A stretch of DNA of 7,975 nt. Source: an uncultured Selenomonadales bacterium (GTDB lineage Bacteria > Bacillota_C > Negativicutes > Selenomonadales > Selenomonadaceae). The stretch covers positions 1 to 7,975 of the forward strand of contig CAMYWI010000049.1 in assembly GCA_947302675.1 (NCBI GenBank), in the 5' to 3' direction. Shown here in pieces: positions 1 through 5,037 of this stretch. Numbering within the stretch: the stretch's first letter is position 1; every line of letters begins with the position of its first letter. The notes under the pieces were generated by a model. That model was not told the DNA's origin. It searched no databases and saw nothing but the letters and a program-made list of their open reading frames with translations. The translations under genes and the position numbers were made by a program.

Positions 1-336
1 GCAAGAATAATCGTCGCAAGCTCCGACGTGCCCGACCAACATTCCGTAAGCGCGAGCCGTGCCGTTGTCTTCGGGGAAGTCGAGCCGCAAAACATTATCG
101 CCGTAACTGCAGGTGTTGACAAGATAATCATAGCACGCGCGAACTTTGTCATAGGTCGACATGTATTCGCCGGTAATCTGCGCGAGCGTCTCTTGAACAA
201 TTTCGTCGCAATAGTCCGCGCCCGTCGAAGTCGGATAGAGTTCGGCGTTGTTGAGTAAAAACTCCGCGTCGGTAGCCTTCGCCGAGTTCGTCAGCAGAAT
301 AAAAACCGCCGCGCAGGTTAGCAAAAATTTTTTCAT
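1..336 (-). CDS. Secreted transglutaminase-like protein, N-terminal part (truncated by window edge)
   Basis: The first 112 residues are visible. They open with a signal peptide (KK, then a hydrophobic stretch, cleavage likely after A-K-A near residue 21), so the product is exported. Near the cut end lies G-H-V-G-A-C107-D-D-Y, which fits the transglutaminase-like core pattern around the nucleophilic Cys (G-x-C-x-x-Y/A). The His and Asp of the expected triad would lie beyond the window. The segment before it (helical, with Y-D-K-V and Y-D-Y-L-V) matches the helix that usually precedes the Cys in this superfamily. The start is an ATG at 336 with AAGGAG at 345-350, 8 nt upstream. It overlaps the stop of the phytase gene as ATGA, so translation is probably coupled. 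The exact role (peptidase, or cell-envelope crosslinking or cleavage) cannot be told. The family call rests on one motif and is moderate. Confidence 0.6.
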   Translation of the reverse strand, partial: MKKFLLTCAAVFILLTNSAKATDAEFLLNNAELYPTSTGADYCDEIVQETLAQITGEYMSTYDKVRACYDYLVNTCSYGDNVLRLDFPEDNGTARAYGMLVGHVGACDDYSC

Positions 337-1265
337 TGCTTAATCTCCTTGAGCCACTCCGACCACTGCAAGCCGATTTGCTCTGCGCGGGTGCCCTGCA
401 CGAAGTCATAGAACAGCCGAATTTTCTTCGCGTGGTCGCGAGACTTTTTGGAATACCAATCATCGCCCTGCGGCTCAAGCAAAAGATTCGACCCGCCCAA
501 AAGATATTGCCGCTTGCAAATTTCCGCCAGCGACACGTCGGGATTCTTTAAAATGTCATACATGACGAGGAAAGTCGTCGTGCGCCCGTGCCCCGCTTGG
601 CAATGGAAATGCAACCACGCATTGTCGGGCAAGTTAGCGACGAAGAGAATAAAGTCGTCGACAACTTCAGGCGCGGGGAATTGCATATCAGCCGCCGCAA
701 AGCGTACGTAGTTTATGCCGAGTTTATCACACAGCTCGCGCTCCGTCGTCATGAAACGCGGAATTATCGTAATGGGCTTGAAAGTATTTTTATCGGCGTT
801 GCCCAGCGGTTCAAAGGTCGTCTCGATGCCGCGCAGATTATTTAAGCGTTCAACTTCGTCGCGCTCAACTTCGCGGGCAGTCTTGCCGGCATTGGCTGTA
901 TTTTTTTCAACGTACCAACTGACGGGCAATGAGTTAACAAAGCCGTGCGACTCCTGCCGCAAGTCTATCATAAAAATCTGCGCGTCGGGCTGTTGCTCCC
1001 AAATTTTTTTACGAATAGTTTCCATTGAACTTTCCGAAGGCTGACCGCTCGCCGACGCCCAAAGCATATCCAAACCTGCGCGGCTTGGTTCACGTCCGCG
1101 CAAATCATTTTGCCAAGCGTCCGTCATTAATCGAAAATTTCTCGGCTCGGCGGAGGCTGACCCGTCAAGTCGCCAAAGCCCCGCGACCTTCTTTGCACTC
1201 GCCGCCGTGAAAACCGTCGCGCTCAATAAAAAAATCAGTGCGCCCAAAATTATTTTCTTCGCCAA
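333..1265 (-). CDS. phyA: Secreted protein-tyrosine-phosphatase-like phytase (myo-inositol polyphosphate phosphatase)
   Basis: Predicted to remove phosphates from phytate and other inositol polyphosphates outside the cytoplasm through a phospho-cysteine intermediate. Counting from the chosen start, the product has 310 residues with a signal peptide ending in A-S-A near residue 24. The P-loop H-C222-Q-A-G-H-G-R228-T-T is the CX5R(T) signature. D193 in A-A-A-D-M-Q-F-P-A-P-E is the likely general acid. D-L-R-Q-E-S-H-G at about 101-108 and the C-terminal W-S-E-W-L-K also match, from memory, the Selenomonas ruminantium enzyme, of similar length. The start is chosen as TTG at 1265 because AGGAG lies a few bases before it and the signal peptide then begins ideally (M-A-K-K). 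An ATG at 1292 and a TTG at 1304 are in frame but lack a ribosome binding site. It lies 58 nt after the methyltransferase gene and overlaps the transglutaminase-like gene by 4 nt. The family is confident; the substrate is inferred. Confidence 0.88.
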   Translation of the reverse strand: MAKKIILGALIFLLSATVFTAASAKKVAGLWRLDGSASAEPRNFRLMTDAWQNDLRGREPSRAGLDMLWASASGQPSESSMETIRKKIWEQQPDAQIFMIDLRQESHGFVNSLPVSWYVEKNTANAGKTAREVERDEVERLNNLRGIETTFEPLGNADKNTFKPITIIPRFMTTERELCDKLGINYVRFAAADMQFPAPEVVDDFILFVANLPDNAWLHFHCQAGHGRTTTFLVMYDILKNPDVSLAEICKRQYLLGGSNLLLEPQGDDWYSKKSRDHAKKIRLFYDFVQGTRAEQIGLQWSEWLKEIKQ

Positions 1266-1294
1266 AAATTTCACTCCTATAAAAGTTTTCATGC

Positions 1295-1323
1295 AGTCTA
1301 ACAATTTATTCTTATCCGGTCAA
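1295..1323 (-). promoter_or_regulatory. Candidate sigma-A-type promoter for the phytase gene
   Basis: TTGACC (1323-1318) and TAGACT (1300-1295) are separated by 17 nt on the minus strand. The match is five of six bases to the -35 and four of six to the -10 consensus. It begins directly after the methyltransferase stop codon. Transcription would start near 1288, downstream of the ATG at 1292, which supports the TTG at 1265 as the phytase start. The phytase and transglutaminase-like genes could then be expressed separately from manA. Confidence 0.4.
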
Positions 1324-1995
1324 CTACTTGGCGCAGATAAAACCCGCGAACGACTCAACGTGCGAAATTTCCACGCGGGAATATTTTTCACTCAAAAGTT
1401 TTTCCAGGCTCGCAAGCGTTTCATAGGGCGGCGAAAAAAATCCTCGCGGCTCGCAAAACTTTTGAACAAAAAAATCCGTCCGCCGATTCTCGCCCTTAAC
1501 GTACATGCAACCGCAAAAAGTTCCGCCGCGTTTCAAGACCCGCCGCGTCTCCGACCACGCAGAATTTTTATCGGGGAAGACGTGAAAGCCATTGACCGAC
1601 AAAACCAAATCAAAAAAATTATCCGCGAACGGCAACGCGCCCACGTCTCCTTGAAGAAACTTTATCCCGCGCAGATTCATTTGCTCGGCTCGCGCCTTCG
1701 CCGCCTCAAGCATTTTGTCGGAATAGTCAAGGCAAAAAATTTCCGCGTCCGTCAAATCTTTATAAACTGGCAATGACAAGACGCCCGTCCCGACCGGCAC
1801 TTCCAAGAGCCGCCCTCTGAAATTTTTTGGCACGCCCGCAAATGCTTGCTCCAAAAATTTTTGATGCGCCGCCGCGTCCAGTCCCCAAAATGCCTTCAAC
1901 GCCAGCCGCGCAGGTAAGTCCGCGTTCGTCATCATGCGATCAAAGAACGTCGACAGGTGCCCGACCAGTTGATACGCCTTGAAAGTTTTACTCAT
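1324..1995 (-). CDS. Class I SAM-dependent methyltransferase (UbiE/Methyltransf_11-like)
   Basis: A 223-residue soluble protein with a Rossmann-type methyltransferase core. The SAM-binding glycine loop is L-E-V-P-V-G-T-G (64-71). D90 in C-L-D-Y-S-D-K-M-L is the acidic residue expected at the end of strand 2. Q-G-D-V-G-A-L-P-F (115-123) and F-D-L-V-L-S-V-N-G-F-H (128-138) are the next two motifs, and R-R-V-L-K-R-G-G-T the one after strand 5. No feature identifies the substrate. The ATG at 1995 is preferred to an in-frame upstream start at 2034 because the protein aligns as a normal methyltransferase from there and the ATG overlaps the manA stop by 8 nt. No good Shine-Dalgarno sequence precedes it, so translation is probably coupled to manA. 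Methylation of a small molecule, lipid or quinone are all possible. Confidence 0.82.
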   Translation of the reverse strand: MSKTFKAYQLVGHLSTFFDRMMTNADLPARLALKAFWGLDAAAHQKFLEQAFAGVPKNFRGRLLEVPVGTGVLSLPVYKDLTDAEIFCLDYSDKMLEAAKARAEQMNLRGIKFLQGDVGALPFADNFFDLVLSVNGFHVFPDKNSAWSETRRVLKRGGTFCGCMYVKGENRRTDFFVQKFCEPRGFFSPPYETLASLEKLLSEKYSRVEISHVESFAGFICAK

Positions 1996-2911
1996 GACTT
2001 GGAATTGTCGTAAGGAGCGCGTCGCAACTGCCACAGATTTTCCACGCGCCGCTGTTCGCCGTTATCAAAATCGAATCGCCCTTGCCGAAAGAAATTTCCT
2101 CGCCGCTACTAAAAATCTTGCCCGCGCCGTCGAGAATCAGCACGCTAAGAAAAGTTTTCTCGTCGACAATGCCGCGAGCCTCCGACAAAATTTCGCCGTC
2201 GAGATTGAGCTTGTCGACAACAAAATAATCGCAGGCGGCAACGTGCGGATAACTGTCGCCGCGTTTTTGGGGCGGATTTAAATTGGTCACGTCGAGAGCC
2301 TTGTCAATGTGTAGCGGGCGATTTCTGCCGTAGTCGTGAACGCGATAGCTGACGTTGGAGCTTTGCTGAATCTCGGCGAGCAAAACGCCCTTGCCGACCG
2401 CATGAATCGTCCCCGCCGGAATAAAAATCATATCGCCCTTGTGCGCGGGCACGGCGTTAAGCACTTCGACGAGCGAATTATTTTTTATGCGTTCAGCGAA
2501 CTCCGTCTTAGAAATTTTTCTCTTGAAACCGCAGTAAAGCACGGAATTTTTATCGGCGTCGAGAATGTACCAAGCCTCGCTTTTGCCAAGTTGATTCTCA
2601 TGAGCCAAAGCGTAGTCGTCGGTCGGATGAACTTGCACCGATAAATTTTCCCTCGCGTCGATAAATTTTATAAGGACAGGAAAATCTTCAAAGCGTCGGC
2701 AATTCGTGCCCAAAACTTTTGTACCGTTGCGCTTGAGATATTCGGCAAGAGTTGAGCCGTCTTCAATCGTCGACGCGCCGTCGGGGTGAGCCGATAACGT
2801 CCACGCCTCCGCGCAGATTTTTTCCGCGCAGTCAAAGCCGTATTCCTCAATGAGCCGCCGCCCGCCCCATACATAATTTTTACAAGCAGGTTTCAATTTC
2901 AGCATAGCCAT
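1988..2911 (-). CDS. manA: Mannose-6-phosphate isomerase, class I (zinc-dependent)
   Basis: Interconverts mannose 6-phosphate and fructose 6-phosphate in the cytoplasm, linking mannose use to glycolysis and to GDP-mannose synthesis. The 307 residues fit the short Bacillus-type ManA. Zinc ligands are visible: Q93 and H95 in S-V-Q-V-H-P-T-D-D, E112 in K-S-E-A-W-Y, and H170 in P-A-G-T-I-H-A. R190 in N-V-S-Y-R-V-H-D-Y-G-R is the likely catalytic arginine, and K-N-Y-V-W-G-G (11-17) is the usual N-terminal signature. The start is the ATG at 2911, ten bases after GGGAGG (2922-2927); a second Met at 2905 is too far from it. The 3' end overlaps the methyltransferase start. The ribosome binding site is buried in a terminator-like hairpin, suggesting that expression of manA from rlmH transcripts is limited. 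Confidence 0.95.
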   Translation of the reverse strand: MAMLKLKPACKNYVWGGRRLIEEYGFDCAEKICAEAWTLSAHPDGASTIEDGSTLAEYLKRNGTKVLGTNCRRFEDFPVLIKFIDARENLSVQVHPTDDYALAHENQLGKSEAWYILDADKNSVLYCGFKRKISKTEFAERIKNNSLVEVLNAVPAHKGDMIFIPAGTIHAVGKGVLLAEIQQSSNVSYRVHDYGRNRPLHIDKALDVTNLNPPQKRGDSYPHVAACDYFVVDKLNLDGEILSEARGIVDEKTFLSVLILDGAGKIFSSGEEISFGKGDSILITANSGAWKICGSCDALLTTIPSHE

Positions 2912-2946
2912 AAAAAAATTTCCTCCCGATTTTCTTCGAGAGGAAA
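2912..2946 (-). terminator. Terminator-like hairpin after rlmH that contains the manA ribosome binding site
   Basis: On the minus strand, arm 2946-2936 (TTTCCTCTCGA) pairs with 2929-2919 (TCGGGAGGAAA). The stem has 11 pairs including one G-U, with a 6-nt loop AGAAAA, and is followed at once by seven T (2918-2912). This is a textbook intrinsic terminator layout 31 nt after the rlmH stop. The T-run ends at the manA ATG, and the GGGAGG of the 3' arm is the manA Shine-Dalgarno sequence. Confidence 0.7.
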
Positions 2947-2973
2947 AATAACATGTATGAAAAATTTTTGCAA
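2945..2973 (-). promoter_or_regulatory. Possible manA promoter that would bypass the hairpin
   Basis: TTGCAA (2973-2968) and TATTTT (2950-2945) are 17 nt apart on the minus strand, each matching four of six consensus bases. Initiation about 7 nt downstream (near 2938) would drop most of the hairpin's 5' arm, leaving the manA ribosome binding site free. The match is weak in an A/T-rich stretch, so this is a suggestion only. Confidence 0.25.
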
Positions 2974-2977
2974 GCAG

Positions 2978-3421
2978 TTACCAATGATACGGCTCGCCGC
3001 GATTGATTTTGAACGCGCGATAAATTTGTTCGACGAGAACAAGCCGCGCCATTTGATGTGTGAATGTCATTTCCGACAAACTCAACCGAAACGCCGCCGC
3101 CCGCCGAAGTTCCTCGCTCAAGCCGAACGCTCCGCCGATTGCGAACGTCAAATTACTCACGCCGTCCAAGTTAAACGCGGCGATTTTTTTTGCAAAGTCT
3201 TCCGAACTTAAAGCCGCGCCAGCCACGTCCAAGACGCACAGCCACGAGTTCGGCGGCACGAGCGACAAAAGCTTTTGCCCTTCCTCTTCGACCGTGCGAC
3301 ATTCGGCGACTTCGCGGACTTCAACCGTTGCAAATTTTTTTATGCGCTTAATATATTCCGCGACGCCCTCAACCAAAAATTTCTCCTTGAGCTTGCCGAC
3401 AACAATTAAATTTATCTTCAT
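2978..3421 (-). CDS. rlmH: 23S rRNA (pseudouridine1915-N3)-methyltransferase RlmH
   Basis: A SPOUT-fold methyltransferase that methylates pseudouridine 1915 in helix 69 of 23S rRNA on assembled 70S ribosomes. The 147 residues are close to the usual length of about 155-160. Family marks are the N-terminal M-K-I-N-L-I-V-V-G-K-L-K, the SAM-binding knot segment F-A-I-G-G-A-F-G-L-S (93-102), and the conserved C-terminal L-S-E-M-T-F-T-H-Q-M-A-R with E-Q-I-Y-R-A-F-K and a terminal G-E-P-Y-H-W. The ATG at 3421 has only a weak ribosome binding site (GGAATGA). The gene lies downstream of htrA in the same direction, as rlmH (yydA) lies next to an htrA-family gene in Bacillus subtilis. Here a 172-nt hairpin repeat separates them. 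No clear promoter of its own was seen, so it may depend on htrA transcription. Confidence 0.96.
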   Translation of the reverse strand: MKINLIVVGKLKEKFLVEGVAEYIKRIKKFATVEVREVAECRTVEEEGQKLLSLVPPNSWLCVLDVAGAALSSEDFAKKIAAFNLDGVSNLTFAIGGAFGLSEELRRAAAFRLSLSEMTFTHQMARLVLVEQIYRAFKINRGEPYHW

Positions 3422-3471
3422 AAATTTTCATTCCAATAGCGGATTGCGAAAACCCGGTCGCACAGGACGTG

Positions 3472-3585
3472 GCGAATGCAACGGTGTTGCATTCGCGCCC
3501 GCGCTATTTTGCGTGATGCAAAATAAGCGGGTCGAACGCCCTTTTCTTTGCTTACTTTCTTTTGGGCGTAGCAAAAGAAAGTAAG
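3472..3585. repeat. Cluster of three hairpins between htrA and rlmH (palindromic repeat element candidate)
   Basis: Three inverted repeats follow one another in the 172-nt gap. The first is GCGAATGCAAC (3472-3482) with GTTGCATTCGC (3486-3496): 11 perfect pairs and a 3-nt loop. The second is TATTTTGC (3505-3512) with GCAAAATA (3518-3525), extended by CCCGC (3498-3502) and GCGGG (3527-3531) across a small internal loop. The third is CTTACTTTCTTTTG (3551-3564) with CAAAAGAAAGTAAG (3572-3585): 14 perfect pairs and a 7-nt loop. The reading frames that cross it are chance or antisense frames with no recognisable protein. Such compact multi-hairpin units resemble REP/MITE-like dispersed repeats. Whether this one recurs in the genome cannot be seen here. 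Confidence 0.6.
3551..3585 (-). terminator. Strong hairpin just downstream of htrA; possible transcript end or 3' stabiliser
   Basis: The 14-bp perfect stem begins 8 nt after the htrA stop codon (TGA, 3596-3594). No T-run follows on either strand (CAAAGAAAAGG on the htrA strand), so it is not a standard intrinsic terminator. It could slow polymerase, protect the htrA mRNA 3' end, or be part of the repeat element. Confidence 0.35.
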
Positions 3586-3593
3586 AAACCACT

Positions 3594-4757
3594 TCACTGG
3601 TTCGACGGCTGAGGCATTTCTTCCAAAACAACTTCGACAGTCTCTTCCTTGCCGTCACGATCACAGAGAACTTTGACCTTATCGCCGACTTTGTGCGCCG
3701 CGACCTCGTTGCGAACGTCGCTGACCGAATTAACTTCCTTGCCGTCAATAGCAAGAATTATGTCGCCGCGTTGAAAACCTGCGCGACCAGCGGGCGAATC
3801 AAGCCCGACTTGGAAGACGTAAACGCCCTTATCAATCGAGAGCTGATAGCCATAACGCGCGGCAGTCGGCTTGTCGAAAATCGTCACGCCAAGATACGGA
3901 CGCGCCACGTAGCCCTTATCCATCAGCTCATTGACAATCGTCTTGACCGTGTTAATCGGAATTGCAAAGCCCATACCCTCGACGCCAGTCGTCGCGAGTT
4001 TCGCGCTGTTTATCCCGATAACTTCGCCGTCGGCATTGACCAAAGCTCCGCCCGAATTGCCCGGACTTATCGCGGCGTCGGTCTGCAAAAGTTTAACGCG
4101 CCTGTCGTTGAGGTCAAGCGTCCTGTTCAACGCGCTGATAACGCCGACCGTCACCGACCCTTGAAACTCCAAACCCATAGGATTTCCAATGGCAATGGCA
4201 GGTTCGCCGACGACGACTTCATCAGAGTCGCCAAGCTCGGCAACGGGCAAATCCTTAGCCTCGACCTTCACGACCGCGATATCCGTCATCTCGTCCGTGC
4301 CAATCAGCGTGCCGCTAACCGTGTTGCCGTCCGAAAGAGAGACGATAATTTCTTTCGCGCCCGCGATTACGTGATTGTTCGTGATAATGTAGCCGTCGTT
4401 GCGGAAGATAACGCCGGAGCCGACGCCTTCCGTCTCGAACGTGCGATTGAAAATGTCGTGCGCCACCGCTTTATTTGTAATGCCGACGACTGCAGGACCG
4501 ACCGTCTTTGCCACGCGCACGGCGGGAGTATTCCTCGCCTCTGAAATTCTCGCGTTGCTTTCCGGATGATTAGGCGTTTTTGGAGCCGCCTCCGTGACGT
4601 TTGCCGTCGAAGTCGTCGCAACTGTTTTTTCCGCCGCAGGTTTATCTTCACCTGTAGAGCTGTCAACCGCTCCGCTAAAGTCGCCGCAACCGCTGAACGT
4701 CAACGCCGCCACAACTGCCGTCGCGCAAATTATCTTTGTAAATTTTTTTGCCTTCAT
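3594..4757 (-). CDS. htrA: HtrA/DegP-family trypsin-like serine protease with one PDZ domain
   Basis: An envelope protein-quality-control protease that degrades or refolds damaged exported proteins. It has 387 residues. Residues 1-24 form an export signal ending F-S-G-C24, an imperfect lipobox, so it may be a lipoprotein. A low-complexity Ala/Thr/Pro/Glu linker runs to about 72. The trypsin-like domain holds all three catalytic residues: H129 in T-N-N-H-V, D159 in M-T-D-I-A-V-V, and S235 in S-P-G-N-S-G-G. One PDZ domain follows (about 286-380), with R-P-Y-L-G-V as its binding-loop region and A-G-F-Q-R-G-D-I-I-L-A-I-D-G after it. One PDZ is the DegS/Bacillus HtrA layout rather than DegP. The ATG at 4757 has GGAGGTG (4766-4772) 8 nt upstream. 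It is divergent from rpoB, with a near-consensus promoter close by and rlmH downstream. Confidence 0.95.
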   Translation of the reverse strand: MKAKKFTKIICATAVVAALTFSGCGDFSGAVDSSTGEDKPAAEKTVATTSTANVTEAAPKTPNHPESNARISEARNTPAVRVAKTVGPAVVGITNKAVAHDIFNRTFETEGVGSGVIFRNDGYIITNNHVIAGAKEIIVSLSDGNTVSGTLIGTDEMTDIAVVKVEAKDLPVAELGDSDEVVVGEPAIAIGNPMGLEFQGSVTVGVISALNRTLDLNDRRVKLLQTDAAISPGNSGGALVNADGEVIGINSAKLATTGVEGMGFAIPINTVKTIVNELMDKGYVARPYLGVTIFDKPTAARYGYQLSIDKGVYVFQVGLDSPAGRAGFQRGDIILAIDGKEVNSVSDVRNEVAAHKVGDKVKVLCDRDGKEETVEVVLEEMPQPSNQ

Positions 4758-4778
4758 GCTCTAAGCACCTCCGCCGCC

Positions 4779-4807
4779 ATTGTAATTTTTGCGTTGTCGA
4801 TTGTCAA
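4779..4807 (-). promoter_or_regulatory. Promoter of htrA
   Basis: TTGACA (4807-4802), a 17-nt spacer and TACAAT (4784-4779) on the minus strand: a perfect -35 and five of six at -10. The expected start (about 4773-4770) falls on the Shine-Dalgarno GGAGGTG itself, giving a leader of only about 15 nt. Confidence 0.8.
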
Positions 4808-4833
4808 TTCAACTTTCCATTAGAATATTCATA

Positions 4834-4857
4834 GGAAAAATTGCTCAAGATTTTTCC
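4834..4857. promoter_or_regulatory. Inverted repeat between the divergent htrA and rpoB promoters (operator candidate)
   Basis: GGAAAAAT (4834-4841) and ATTTTTCC (4850-4857) are perfect inverted 8-mers 8 nt apart. They end 2 nt before the rpoB -35 box. A further TTTCC at 4814-4818 pairs with the same GGAAA, around a GAATATTC palindrome (4823-4830). There is no T-run, so a terminator is unlikely; a regulator site is possible. A/T-rich sequence makes chance repeats easier. Confidence 0.3.
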
Positions 4858-4859
4858 GC

Positions 4860-4888
4860 TTGACAGAAACAAAGTTTAAAGATAAAAT
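4860..4888 (+). promoter_or_regulatory. Promoter of rpoB
   Basis: TTGACA (4860-4865), a 17-nt A-rich spacer and TAAAAT (4883-4888): a perfect -35 and five of six at -10. Transcription would start near 4895, leaving a leader of about 143 nt before rpoB. Confidence 0.8.
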
Positions 4889-4894
4889 TCAATG

Positions 4895-5037
4895 CTACTA
4901 TTGACATAATATGGGAAAGTTATGCGCGTCGTGTCTTATCGGCAGTTTTTTCTGAGTTACGCCGCGTAATTTACTTTTAGTTAGGGTTAGCGATTGAATT
5001 TTGACCGTTGACCACTACAAAAGGAGTGACGGCTTTA
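4895..5037 (+). promoter_or_regulatory. 5' leader of rpoB
   Basis: No open reading frame of note is seen in it. It holds a palindrome TTACGC-C-GCGTAA (4957-4969), whose right half can also pair with TTATGCG (4920-4926). There is a run of six T (4946-4951), but no GC-rich stem directly before it, so no convincing terminator. TTGACC is directly repeated at about 5001-5012. The ribosome binding site AGGAG (5022-5026) is 11 nt from the ATG. No known ribosomal-protein or riboswitch leader was recognised. Confidence 0.4.

Noticed and set aside
1266..1304. Longer phytase start (TTG at 1304 or ATG at 1292)
   Set aside because: Neither has a ribosome binding site, and both would place extra residues before an otherwise ideal signal peptide beginning at 1265.
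1996..2034. Upstream start for the methyltransferase
   Set aside because: It would deepen the overlap with manA and has no ribosome binding site; the ATG at 1995 fits better.
3060..3754. Open frames across the htrA-rlmH gap on both strands
   Set aside because: They are shadows of htrA or rlmH running through palindromic DNA; no start signals or domains are visible.
3693..4544. 283-codon plus-strand open frame
   Set aside because: It is fully antisense to htrA, whose catalytic motifs are intact; its Arg/Asn-rich translation matches nothing recognisable.
4901..4929. Second TTGACA at 4901 as another rpoB promoter
   Set aside because: No acceptable -10 hexamer lies 16-18 nt downstream (the bases there are GCGCGT).
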